A stretch of 64,000 nt of DNA from Amphiura filiformis (Eukaryota > Echinodermata > Ophiuroidea > Amphilepidida > Amphiuridae). Made by a program: the position numbers and the translations under genes. This document shows, one piece after another, positions 21,440-32,953 of this stretch (within the stretch, counting starts at the first letter, position 1; each line of letters begins with the position of its first letter). The notes beneath the pieces are model-generated. The model was not told where the DNA came from, did no database searches, and saw nothing but the letters and a program-made list of their open reading frames with translations. Location of the stretch: the NCBI RefSeq assembly GCF_039555335.1, contig NC_092642.1, forward strand, positions 21,297,812 to 21,361,811. The letters run 5' to 3'.

Positions 21440-23400
21440 TTATTGAAACAATGGCATTTGCTATTCGCCAGAATGTTAACATTAAGGGTATTCCTATTGA
21501 GGAGAGAGAGTTAAAAATTTCATTGTTAGCAGATAACTCAACTTGTTTTCTGGATGGTTCGCCTGATTCCTTTAACAACCTTTTTGAGACTTTACAAAAA
21601 TTTGCGACTTGTTCTGGCTGTAAAATTAATCTCACCAAATCTGAAGCTATTTGGATTGGCTCGAAGAAAGGTTCTTTAAATCATCCTTTTTCTGGGCATG
21701 GTCTTCTTTGGAGATCTAGTGATTTTAAAACTCTGGGTATTAATTTCTCTCTGAATTTTAAGTCAATGTTTGATCTTAATTATAAGGTTAAACTGAAACA
21801 GATTGAGGGGACCTTAAATTGCTGGCGCGCTAGAAATCTTTCTATGATTGGAAAAATTTGTGTTATTAAAACACTTCTTTTGCCTCAGCTGCTCTACCTT
21901 TTTGCAGTTTTGAGTATCAAAATTCCCAATTCTTTTTTTAAAGAACTTAACAAATTGTTTTTCAAGTTCATTTGGAATGATGGTAATGATAGAGTCAAAA
22001 GAAAATGTGTGTGCAATGATTTTTCTCTGTGTGGCCTTCGTATGATTGATCCTTATCCTTTTGCCTTGGCTCAAAAAATGTATTGGGTTAAATTACTCCT
22101 TGATAATAACTTTAACAGTTTATGGAAAACAATTGAGTTATCTGTATTAAATCGTATGTATGGTGATATTTTATGGAAATCTTATGCTCCTGAAAGTGTT
22201 TTAAATAAGCTTCATTGTACTCAATTGGCCGATTCACTCAGGACGTGGTATGTTTTCCGTGAAAATGCTGTGAACGTCAGTTTTGGCATTCCCTTTTCAG
22301 ATCTTGGGGCTTGCCAATCTTTGTGGTTTAACAGAAATATTCGATCAAAATCTAAACAGTATTTTTACTATGAAGACTGGTGTGATAAAGGTATTGTGTA
22401 TGTTGATGATTTACTTAATCCTCCCCATCCAGGTAGTAAATTGTTTGAAGAATTAATTCTTGATTTTGATATTTCTAATCGTGATAGGAAGAAATTTAAT
22501 TTCTTTATGAAAAATGTTCCCTCTTCTTGGATTGATAATCCAAACTTTGATATTTCTAGTTCTGAGACATTTAATAATCTGGTTGATAACCTTATCCAAC
22601 CTCCAAAAACTCCTCGATATGCTTATTCTATCATGATTGAGAAATGTGTTCCTGAAAAGCGGGTGTGTTTTTGGAATGAGTTTGTTACTGACCCTGTGGA
22701 CTTGGAATGGGAACAAATTCATCTTCGTAATTTTAAATGTTCAATTGATTCTCGATTTCGTTCATTTTATTTTAAAATCTTCCACAAAGCTATTGCTTTC
22801 AATGATTTTTTGTTCAAAATTAAAAGGAGGGATTCTCCGGAATGTACCTTTTGTAATAAGATGCCTGAAACAATAACCCATGTTTTTTGTGATTGTGAGG
22901 TCATCAAACCCCTTTGGGATGATATGGTCAAAACTATTAGAAATAAAGATGATATTGATTTTGATATCTCAACATTTGATAAAATTTTTGGGGTGCCTGA
23001 TGACATGTTTTTGACATATTTGTTCTTGAGTGTGAAATATTATATTTATGTATGTAAATTTCAAGGCAAATCTCCCACCAGTATTGGTCTCAAGGCTTTT
23101 ATTAAAATAAAACAGAGTATTTCATTGCTAAGAAGAAAAACAAACTCTCTTGCCACTTTCGTAAATGGAGATTTGACATCTAATGTTTTAAGTTTCAGTT
23201 TTAGCTTGTATTGTTTAGGAATGTGTAACTGTATTTTATATTTCGGGACTGATATGGTTATTTTATTATGTTACTTAGAAGTGTGACTGCATAACTTTGT
23301 ATTACTATTATGTCTAATTCTTGCTGCTTTTTTGTGATTTGTTGTTGATTTTCTTAATTTGTTTGCTGAAATCAATAAAAATTATAAACATTGAAAAAAA
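21440..23400 (+). mobile_element. 5'-truncated L1/Tx1-like LINE with poly-A tail
   Basis: An open frame from 21451 to 23286 (611 residues) starts inside the reverse transcriptase. The catalytic box reads LLADNSTCFLDG, where the family has A-D-D, so the second Asp is Asn and the enzyme should be dead. Thumb-region blocks (LGINFSLNFKS, KIKRRDSPECTFC) and the C-terminal zinc motif CTFC...THVFCDC follow. The 3' end has AATCAATAAAAATTATAAAC and a run of A. A target-site duplication AATACAGGGCAA flanks it (21428-21439 and 23401-23412), so the insertion boundaries are clear. It lies downstream of the orphan otopetrin exon. Confidence 0.88.
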
Positions 23401-23402
23401 AA

Positions 23403-23630
23403 TACAGGGCAAGGCCGTTCCGACCATTAGACCAGGTAAGGCGGTCGCCTAGGGCAGCACTAAACGCAAAGGGGCGCAAAAAAAGGACACAAAAACAAAT
23501 AGTCAAATCTGATGAGTTTTCAAGGAGGTAACCCCCTCCTTAACACTTTTTTGGTATGCTTTGGTGGCGCGGCAGGGAGAGGTTTTACATAGGGCGGCAA
23601 AATCCCTAGGAACGGCCCTGTACAGGTGTA
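23403..23630. repeat. hAT-like MITE interrupted by the LINE
   Basis: Ends ACAGGGCAAGGCCGTTCC and GGAACGGCCCTGTA form an inverted repeat with a small gap. CAGGGC...GCCCTG termini are typical of hAT elements. The LINE at 21440 inserted within this element's left end, since its target-site duplication contains CAGGGC. Confidence 0.55.
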
Positions 23631-24129
23631 TTCAAAAACCGGTTCGCCATAATTATAATACAGTAAATTTAACAGCGAGATGGAATTGTGAAGAACACAG
23701 CCTAACAAACTTATTGCTTACGTCACTATGATATTAATCAATCTGGGGATGTCCCCAAACGAAAGGAAGATTTTGTTGGTTATGCTCCAAAATAGTGTAA
23801 CTACTGTAAAACGGAGAAGGATTTGGTTGGCCGTAATCCAAACTACATTTCGTGCGGAAGACCCGTTGACAGACAGAAGTCAACAATAGTTCAATTACAT
23901 CTGTTGTTTTAAAGATGCATGCCCAATTGACACCAAAGAATATCACTAGTCTAGCGTTGATACGAAACGAGGAAATAAGATTTATTTATAACAATACACA
24001 CTTCTTTCGGTAGATAATGTCATATATTAAACAATATTTGATACAGCAACTTGTAGGTCCACAATGCTATTCTTCTTTCATAGTAGAGCATCGACAATGG
24101 AATAGTTTATATATACTCAGAGGCATTTT
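23631..24129. other. No gene recognised
   Basis: Upstream flank of the otopetrin pseudogene. No promoter element could be pointed to with confidence. Confidence 0.45.
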
Positions 24130-25515
24130 ATGGAAAGCAACTCGGAAATAATTATTGTTAACAACAATAGAAATATGTCCGCAATCGTAGACCTTAAAAA
24201 TCACACAAACGGAATGGTCCACAACACTCCGATAAGTATTAAAGCATCACCATTAAAATTTGGGAAACAATGGGGGTGAGTGCGTTTTGTATGTGTAAGG
24301 GGGGTGCGTTTGGGATGTGGGGGTGTGTGGGGGTGTGTAGGGGTGGGTGTATGCGGGTGTGTGGTTGACGTGGTGTGTAGGGGGATAAGGACCGTGTGGT
24401 GAATGTGGGTGTAGTGTGTTCTCTTAGTATTTGATAGTTAACATGTTTATATTTTTTAGGTAACCTCTGATTACGAACCTCTACCGTTCCGTGACCAAGG
24501 CAACTACTATTCGGCCTTCATCCTCGCGTTCTTTCTGGGCAGTTGCGGCATTGCTATTGCATTCGCTTTATTCGCATTTCCACCAGAAGAGGAGTTCCAA
24601 GGTTTTAAACCATATCTAATTATTGTCGCTCAATGTTTTGGCAGTCTATATGCGTTATGCCTAATCATTCTTTGTCTTTGGTTTATCTTGAGGTACAAAC
24701 ACCTGATTCATACTGGCTCGATCGCGATACCAGTCCGCCGATGGGAAAATGCGCATGTGCAGTTGGTCTTATATACGGATAAGAATGGCATCCGAAAGCA
24801 CGCACAACATAGTCATTCTTCAACGTTTCAAATCTTAGCTTTTGGCATTGGAAGCATTTTGTATCTTATCAGCGAACTAGTAAAAGTTGCATCTGAAAAC
24901 ACATTGACAAGATCCAAATCTTTAAAAGTACTATCACACTTTTATGCTGTCTATTGTTTATAATTTTCCTTAAAAATTACCATGCAGTTGTGCTGAGAAA
25001 TTGCAAGCTTTTCCATTACTATATCGCAGTAATGCTTGGAGCAGAAGTATGTATATGGGTATCTGTAACGGTGAGTCCATTGTGGAGTCTCTCAGGAGCA
25101 AAAAACACAACACACAGCGGATCAGTTTATCATCATCGTGGACACTTTAACACTTCTGCAAAGCATAACGTTTCTCATCATGATCATATCAATTTTGAAA
25201 TGGGACTCGAAATTGTCCAAAGTTTCTTGCAGCCATTTTTTGTCGAGTTTCTTTCCATATCGGCTGCTTGCTTACTGGGGTTGCGGAAAACAATGCGACA
25301 TGAGTCACATTATCAACTTGAATAATGACCCAAATTGCGACAACAATACGCCTTCTGATCACTTGGAAGACTATGATACCTTACTTGATAGTAACGAGAA
25401 TTTTGCATCTTCTACTAGCTCAAGCGTGCAACAGATATCGAAAACTGACAGAGTTAAAAACATTCAAGCTACTATCATAATTATACTCTCAGGCGTCACC
25501 TAGGTGTCATTATCA

Positions 25516-25862
25516 TTGAGGTATAGGACTTTTTATTTTTTTGGAGGAGAACAGATAGGGCAACTACTTGATTATATTTCTACATGTTTATACTACATAC
25601 TCTGAAAATTTTAGAAAATTCGCACGAGTCCGTTTTTTTTAAATCACATTTTTGTTCCTAAAATGGGGGTTATAGCGCCCTCAACGGGCACTCTCTCCAT
25701 AGGGCTACATGTAAAGACCAGTTATAGACAAATGGCCCTAAAATAAAACGGACTCGTGCGAATTTCCTCAAATTTTGCATATGCTGTAGATTTAACATCT
25801 GGAATGTAATGCAAGTGATGTCGTTGCTGCTCTCCTAAATTCATTTTTAAAATGTCCGCCCC
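25516..25862. repeat. Palindromic MITE inside OTOP-d
   Basis: Inner arms AAAATTCGCACGAGTCCGTT and AACGGACTCGTGCGAATTT; weaker pairing continues outward. It lies where TM7-TM8 of the channel should be. The right boundary is approximate. Confidence 0.65.
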
Positions 25863-26170
25863 AGACCAAGGTGGCGTCCTTACTTTATATTTTGTTACGT
25901 CCTGTGCCATATTGCCACCAGTGCCACTCATCAATATCAAACAAAACACAATCACGAGTTTATTGAAACCGATAATCTTTAGCACTGTTTTTGGACCTTT
26001 GATAATATTGTTTATAACATGCTGAGAATCATTGCTCTGTTTGGTTTCCTTATTATTCACCCGAACCAAGGAACAATAGAAGTGATTTTTCAAATCGCGT
26101 TTTGGGTTGGCAGCACCGTCCACATCTGGGGTCAAACACAATTGATTATGACTACACAGTACATTAATAG

Positions 26171-27355
26171 TAGGGATGCCCACTCTCAATACAGTTTCCA
26201 CTAGAACGATTTTTCATTTACTGTGTGCGTGCACTCACACACGTATTGTCTATGGAGAAACTGATCGATACAAGAAATCCCAGGCATGTTAAATGGCGTA
26301 CATACTTGTTTTGATCCAAATGTAGGCCTATATCAGGGTGTTTCAAGAAATTCCTGATTCCACCAGAAAACATTCACCAAACTTTTTCCTGTTTGGTCAG
26401 TAAATAGAGAGGACCTTCCTGCATGAAGAGATCAACTTTTTTAATGAAAAATTTAATGAGATGAGAACTACAACAGGTTGAAGTGACACCATTCCGTGCA
26501 TCAGGTGTTCAAACGCAATTATCTCCAAATTTGGAGTGAATCAGACAAACAAACTTACATACTCATAAAATTTAACTATTTATGAAGACAAAATGTGTAG
26601 GATGTTAAGAAATTTAAGAACGTTTAAGCCTACCGCGGCCCATCTCAAATCATGCACTTCCCCGTGCACTTCTTACTACCATGTCCATTTCATAGGGAGT
26701 ATAAAACCGGGGACCATCATGGCTTCCATGCACACAGTGTATTGCTCAATGTAGTAAAGATAAACTTTGAGTTGGAGCAAATTTCTCAAAATTGGCAGTG
26801 ATTAATGTTACCAAACTTATGCCATGATGAAATATAATAATTTTTGAAGATAAAATGTGCTGACCGTAAAAGATTGAACAATGTTTAAGACTACCGCCAT
26901 TCATTTGAAATAATGCACTTATTGTTCATCTCCTCTATGGAGATATTTTCCATGGCGGCCATCTATGATCATGCTTGGGGTTTCACCAAACAAACCATGG
27001 GTTTTGAGGTCTTATATTTTTTGTTGTATGTCAACAAAATCGATTAAATTTTCAGGATGATCTTATTTTCATGTTGTTATAAGCAAATATAATGTTCCAG
27101 ATAACGCTAGTTAATAAATACATTAAGAAAAAGTACCTTAAAATTGCACTTTCTGTTAGTAATCCTTTTGGACTTTAACTTTTAAAATGTTCTAGCAGCC
27201 CTATATAAAACCGTAACACTCAAAAGGCCATATCTCTGGAATGAAACGTCCGATTAAGATTATTTAAACGCCAAAATGTTTCTTTCATCAATTCCCAGCC
27301 AATAAGTTAGGTCTGAATCAATTTAAAAGTACTTCAATTTTTAGTGGACATGCCT
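26171..27355. mobile_element. hAT-like insertion (1185 bp) in OTOP-d
   Basis: Flanked by an 8-bp direct repeat ATTAATAG (26163-26170 and 27356-27363). The ends TAGGGATGCCCACT and AGTGGACATGCCT are imperfect inverted repeats (11 of 13). Eight-base duplications and TAGGG-type ends are characteristic of hAT. The channel reading frame is continuous across the two duplicated sites when the insert is ignored, proving it is not an intron. No transposase frame inside. Confidence 0.8.
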
Positions 27356-27637
27356 ATTAATAGATCTGATGCACAGACGATGAAAAAGTTTATTAAATTT
27401 ACATTGATATATCTTGTTGCCATAAATATTGGACTTTGGATGTGCGATTCAATCACTCACAAGTGGACGGAGAATGAAGACGCTGCGTTCCATAGCGATT
27501 GTCCAGAATTGATTTCTATGTTTGGAGAATTGCATGCTAAGATGATTTTGCTAATTTTTCTACCTATTTGGGATATTTACTGCTTCCATTCCGCAATTGT
27601 TGTATACAGCCTGTTACGGAGAAAGAAACATTCTTAA

Positions 27638-28830
27638 ACATTGGACATTTCTGCAGCTTCAGTTTTTCCGTTGAATTTTAAAAATCACTCGTGTGTAATT
27701 TAGACCGCTATTAAAGGGGCAAACAGTGATTTGCTTAATTAAAACACCAAAATCCAGATTTTATCATTTTTGGAACAAGCATAGCAGCTAACGAAGCTAA
27801 AGCAATCTGATAAAAATACAATCTGACACTCTCAAGTATGAAGGTAGAATCGCGCGAGTAGGCTGTCGAATTCAGCAACCATGATAAACATACGTACGCG
27901 AGCAGTTACACCTGAGAAGTCGTAATTTGACGTCATGCCGATCTGCGCCGATGCGCACATAGTTTATTGAACATCGATAATGCGACATCTCAGGTGTACT
28001 CGCTAAGGTTTATGGGATTTACCGAAAAGGTCAATTTACATTCACAGAGCGATCTATATGGAATAGACATGAGAATTTTAGTATGTGACACGCAATTATC
28101 GCAGTCAGACTAATTTTGATTCACTAGATGAACATTTTTACCGCGATAACCAATTTCAATTTATATCTACGAATCAAATCACAAGTACACTGACTAATCA
28201 AGCCCTCAGAGTTAAAGGGCTGTCCCTTTTGGGCGTACGAACTCCAGTGAGTACGCTCTGTTTTAGTATGACTTGACACGTCATGACCTATAATATTAGA
28301 TGAAAAATTTTGTCACGTTTTTGTAGTCTGAAACGACGCAAGTGATATTATACGATGCAGTTGCAATGCAGTTTTGTATACTATTAGTCACTGTTAATGA
28401 CCCGTTACATACAAGCTAGACACGGTAGCTCACGGTGATCTTCTGATAGATGTAATAATATTATTGTAACTACTAGAATCACTTTTGATCATTAGCGGAA
28501 GTTGCAACAAAATATTATTGACAGAAGCTGCTTTAATATTTGCACAGTACCAATTGCCAGATTTTTGTCCACCTCCATCATGGGCACTTTTCTTTGGTAC
28601 GCCCATTTCCTTTTTATTTACCGGATCACTGAAGTGATACGGATTTATTGCCACAGGTCTTGAAAAGTGGAAGAACCATTTCTGCTTGATATATTTTCAA
28701 ATTTGCCTTGATTGATGGTTATCATGGTTATCGCTATATACGAATCCAACGAGCCAAGTCATGGTCAGGATTTGGTCGGCCATCTTTGGTTTCCCGCTAG
28801 CACCAACCTGGGGTTTTGAGCACCCAGAAT
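27638..28830. other. No gene recognised
   Basis: Intergenic DNA after the otopetrin pseudogene. Short frames at 28085-28276 (+) and 28430-28654 (-) have no recognisable motif. Confidence 0.45.
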
Positions 28831-29260
28831 GTGTAAATAAAGCCGCCTAACACCTAGAGAAGATGCAAGACGAGGAGGGTTAATAGAATAATAATATACA
28901 ATAGAGGTAATCCTGTCGCATCTATTCATACATAGTCCTTTTGTTCATCCATTTGTACATCTATGAATAGATGCGACGGGATTATCTGTGGAATCATCTC
29001 TATTGTATTATTCTATTAACCCTCCTCGACCTTCTCTAGGTGTAAGGCGGCTTTTATTTGCACAACTGTTGGAACTGTATTGTGTTGTAAACTTCTTTTG
29101 TCTACCTGTGTTTTCGCGGAAGGTGTAAAACGGGTGATGGAATGCAGTTTAAATTTTCCGCCAAGGCCGAATCATTTCACATTTTGGATGCATTGTAGCC
29201 GACGGGGACCCAACTATTAGCTGCTAGTCAGGTGTTGGAATGCGTGTATATGGATTCCTC
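28831..29260. repeat. Family D palindrome and neighbour block
   Basis: Arms at about 28831-28938 and 28970-29062 are inverted copies (AAGCCGCCTAACACCTAGAG against CTCTAGGTGTAAGGCGGC). 29090-29250 is the inverted counterpart of about 600-760. Non-coding. Confidence 0.75.
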
Positions 29261-29519
29261 TACATCGGTTACCTTATCACTGTCGAAATGAAATGTGCGC
29301 GGGGTGAAATAAACCCAGTAGAGTATCAGGCGAGGGCCATGACCAGCGTAATTTTCGGCTAATTCACTACATTATGAGCGACATAATGTAAACTGATGGA
29401 AAGCACATTTTCTGCCAAACAATTATTTTACACCATCTCCCAACACACCCCAATTAATATTTAGCCCGTGTGGTTTGTGCAGACCCCTTCCAGACAAGTC
29501 TTGGAATTTTGCGAAAAAA

Positions 29520-29770
29520 TATTCCATACTCAATGTCAAGTCTGTATAAAGGTCATGAAAATGTTTTTCAAACGTTTTATACGGAAAAAGCTACATTATA
29601 AAATGTTTTTAAAATGTTATTTTAGAGTATTTTTAGAAAACATTTTTTCAAAATATTTAGTCAACTCTTAAATAACATTTTGTTAATATGATTTGGAGCG
29701 TTATTCAAACGTTTTTATACCCTTTATATAACACGACAATAAACAGTTTTCTGTAAAACGTTTGTGTTTG
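29520..29770. repeat. Family I repeat fragment
   Basis: AACGTTTT- and AACATTTT-rich sequence with TATACCCTTTATATAACACG, matching the inner part of the elements at 36764-38455 and 46577-48268. It ends in AAAACGTTTGTGTTT. Confidence 0.65.
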
Positions 29771-30690
29771 GTGATTTGTAACTTCTTGAATGTCCTCAGA
29801 GGAGATTTTTCCTCACCTTCTTTTCTTTCCCTTTTTTACCCTCTTCTCCATTTCTTATGTTTCGACCTCGTCTCTTTTCCTCCCCTCTCTTGCACTTTCT
29901 ACTCCGCTGCTCTTTCTCTCTTTTCTTTTTTCTATTTTTTTCTTCCACCATCTCTCATTTTCTTGCTCATGGTCCCTGTAATGCCTTGATTACGCTACTG
30001 TCCTATACTAGCCTTGAAACAGAATAGGTAATTGTGTTTTGGGTAAGTGAAAGAAAGCCCTATCTGTAATAACTGCCAGGTATGATTATGCAGACATTGT
30101 CAATTGCCTATAGGACAACTATTCCAGAGATAACCTTCTTGCCCAAACCCAACAATAGCATTGATATCAGCTAATGCGTTTTGGGGGTTTGGTTAAAGCC
30201 TTAATGTACGATCTTTTTTCAGAATTTACCTTTATTTTTTTTTCAAACCCGATTTTTTGGCATATTTGTAATACTTACACATGTTCTAACTTAAATCTAT
30301 GAGCAAACTGTCAAATTCGCCCTATTTGTAGTAAAACGGGACGATTTTCTGTTGGTCCGACATAATATCATAATTTTTTAGATTATGATTTTATGTCGGC
30401 CACGATCACAAACCGTAGTCTCCTACTAAACTAGTTTGGTTACACTCCCTCCACATGTGGAGGAGCGTAACTAAACTGGCCGCGTATTGCTTTGAATTAA
30501 TGAACAAGTGCATGAATAAAAGAATGAATGAAAAGTTGTTTGTAGTACAACATGTTGAATGAAAGATGTTAGGATGCGATCATTAATTCTACATGTCGAT
30601 TCAAATGGATCAACGTTTTTTATGCCAAATCAATCTCTCTTGCTAGTCACTTCTTCATAGTGGTCATTTGCAACAAAAAAAAGTTATAAT
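29771..30690. other. Pyrimidine-rich tract, no gene
   Basis: 29800-29970 is a C/T-rich tract on the plus strand that opens long Ser/Phe/Leu frames by composition alone. The rest shows nothing recognisable. Confidence 0.5.
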
Positions 30691-30695
30691 CAACC

Positions 30696-31835
30696 ATGGT
30701 TCGATTGTCAGATCTGGATAAGGCTCACCTTATTGGTCAGCTTGAGGCTGTCATACCCCAGAATCAAGTTGCGGCAACTTTTGGAGTTTCCCGCAGTATT
30801 ATCTCCAAGCTAAAAGCCAAGTTTCATCAGACCGGAGATGTCAAAGAAAGACCCAAGTGGCCGCCCAAGAAAAATAAAACGGCTGCAGAAGACCGGTACA
30901 CAGTGTCATCGCCCCGATATCTTCATGGCAGAAAATGCCATGGTAGGTTGAATCCACAGCCAAGCATGGCCATTGTGTTCCCACCTGTTCAATAGTTTTT
31001 AAATGGAGGACATCCGACTAAGGCTAATGACATTAGCCTGTGACTGACCTCTGTACGGTCAGCGAGCATACATTCGCCATTGTCATCTGCTTAAAGACTG
31101 CCTCTACGATAGTCTCCTACACAGCCAGTTTGTGTCAGTCGGTCTGACACTCGTCGATCCTGTATGTTCGTGATAGCCACATACAGTCTGGCCCGAGACT
31201 ACCTCCACGAGGGTCTACGCTGCGCTATTTAAAATCTTGAATTTTGGTCACTTTTTCAGCTCAAGACGCAAGCTACTCTCTCAAGACGCAAACTAACGAC
31301 TATCATATCTGTTCAAAATATATATTCAAGTGCAAGGAACCACATCTGGTTTCTTTATACGAAATCATTTACGGGAGCTATTCATCATTTTCCACCCCGG
31401 TATCCAAAGATTTATCGTCTGAATATCAATCGTGCATGGCACATTTACGTGTGTCGATCCCGTGTATTCATTTCAGTGTCTCTGCCTTGTATAATGTAAT
31501 TATTAACCGGGCGATGTCGATGTGCGGTACATCAGGCTGGCAGCACTTTGAAACCGTTTTTAATGACACAGTGTGATATTCCTTATTCATGTTTACTGAT
31601 GCAAAAATGATGGCGCAGACAATGGCAGATTTGGCACATTTTTGTTTGAGACCTCCTTGTCTTTCACAGACAGTTACTCAACCATGGAATAAGTTATGGC
31701 CACAAACTTGGTGTCATTTTTGACAGAAAAGAACGATGTTTGTATTGATATGAAACAATATGAAAATAGATTCAAATATTTCTGATATAAAGCCGTTTTT
31801 GAAAGTTTCCAAACTTTTTTGAAGAGTTTATTTTC
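30696..31835 (+). pseudogene. Tc1-type transposase N-terminal relic, internally deleted
   Basis: The frame from ATG at 30696 reads LSDLDKAHLIGQLEAVIPQN, VAATFGVSRSIISKLKAKF, HQTGDVKERP and AAEDRYTVSSPRYL: the paired-like helix-turn-helix region of Tc1 transposases. The frame then runs into unrelated sequence. The catalytic DDE domain is absent. The probable 3' end of the element (GTTTCCAAACTTTTTTGAAG, about 31805-31824) resembles that at 18148-18167, so this is an internally deleted copy. Confidence 0.8.
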
Positions 31836-32104
31836 TAAACGGTAAATGCAAGTTGCTAAATTTGCATACAGCAGCTTCAGGTGATCTATTCCCCTGAAGT
31901 GTTAACCCTTATCTAACATCTCCTTTATCAGCCCTTATTTCATTTTCGCTTTTGCTCGGGGGCCCTGAACCCTCGGGCCCATGGACTTCGTCGTCCACCC
32001 GCTTACTACGCCTCTGCTCATCTCTTACATCTATGACGTCTTAGTATAGCAATTCAACTAACATCACTTATATCTGACACCTGTATACATTTGAAACAGT
32101 TCAT

Positions 32105-32771
32105 TAAGGGAAGGGGTATGAACGTTTGGACAGTATTTATTGTGGGACATTAGAGCACATCAGACATATCGAGTTGCATTCTGAATACGAAGAATGTCCT
32201 TCTGATATCAAATAATTTTGAATTTTTGAAATTCGCAATGTAATAATACACATTTTATGGCAAATCATTAAAATTGATATTTTGATAATTAATAGTACTC
32301 GAAGTAAACTTTATAAATCTGATAATTTATACTTAAAGTGTATGTAGGTAGAATGAAAAGCCGACGATCAATTGAAAATTTTGACCTTTCGTATTGAAGA
32401 TATGGATTTATTGTCCCAAAACACCACAAAAAATTAGGTCTTTTGGGGGGGAAATCCATATCTTCAATATGAAAGGTTCAAATTTTCAATTGATCGTCGG
32501 CTTTTCCTCCCAGCTACATACACTTTAAGAATATGTCATTAGATTTATAAAATTTACTTCGAGGACTGTTATATATCAAAAATGTGAAAAATATCAAATT
32601 TTAATAATTTGTCATAAATGTGTATTATATCGTGAATTTCAAAAATGAAAATTATTTGATATCATAAAGACATTCTGTGTATTCCGAATACAATTCGATA
32701 TGTCTGATGTGCTCTCATGTCCCACAAAAAATACTATCGAAACGCTTAAAACGCTCATTCCAGATCCCTTA
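32105..32771. repeat. MITE family B
   Basis: Long palindrome with TTAA at both ends. Arms carry GACATATCGAGTTGCATTCT and, inverted, AATTCGATATGTC; inner arms carry CGACGATCAATTGAAAATTT. TTAA flanks suggest a piggyBac-type origin. Downstream flank of OTOP-a. Confidence 0.8.
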
Positions 32772-32953
32772 AGCTTAATCCCAAAATTGCAATATCCTAA
32801 AACATTTACTCAGCGTAAGTAAATCATTGCTCAAAAATAACAGATATTATAAATAATTGTCACTTGACATTAATATCCTCAAAATATCCAAAATAATAAT
32901 GTAAGCTGGTATATTTTATCTGCCCGAAAGGAAGAACATATTACCAAGTTCTA

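Larger units (their letters stand above)
24130..27637 (+). pseudogene. Otopetrin-like pseudogene (OTOP-d)
   Basis: Exon 1, 24130-24231, encodes 34 residues from ATG; exon 2 starts at 24460 after TTTTTTAG, in phase. Family blocks can be followed across three frames: FFLGSCGIAIAFALF (TM1), FQILAFGIGSILYLI (TM3), LFHYYIAVMLGAEVCIWVSV (TM5), LQPFFVEFLSISAACLLGL (TM6), IVYNMLRIIAL and HIWGQTQLIMTTQ (TM9-10), then LIYLVAINIGLWMCD and LPIWDIYCFHSAIV (TM11-12), ending at 27637. Breaks: donor ATAAGT instead of GTAAGT at 24232; frameshifts near 24955 and 25310; a MITE at 25516-25862 where TM7, TM8 and part of TM9 are gone; and an hAT-like insertion at 26171-27355. It was a proton channel of the same family as the minus-strand genes, but its N-terminal exon is unrelated to theirs. 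Confidence 0.85.

Noticed and set aside
25722-26201. 159-residue minus-strand open frame with a signal-peptide-like stretch (LVIVFCLILMSG)
   Set aside because: It is antisense to the TM9-TM10 part of the otopetrin pseudogene and runs into the palindromic MITE; no family motif is seen.
29762-29989. Hydrophobic Phe/Leu/Ser-rich frames that look like membrane proteins
   Set aside because: Caused by a C/T-rich low-complexity tract; two overlapping frames look equally hydrophobic and no homologue pattern is visible.
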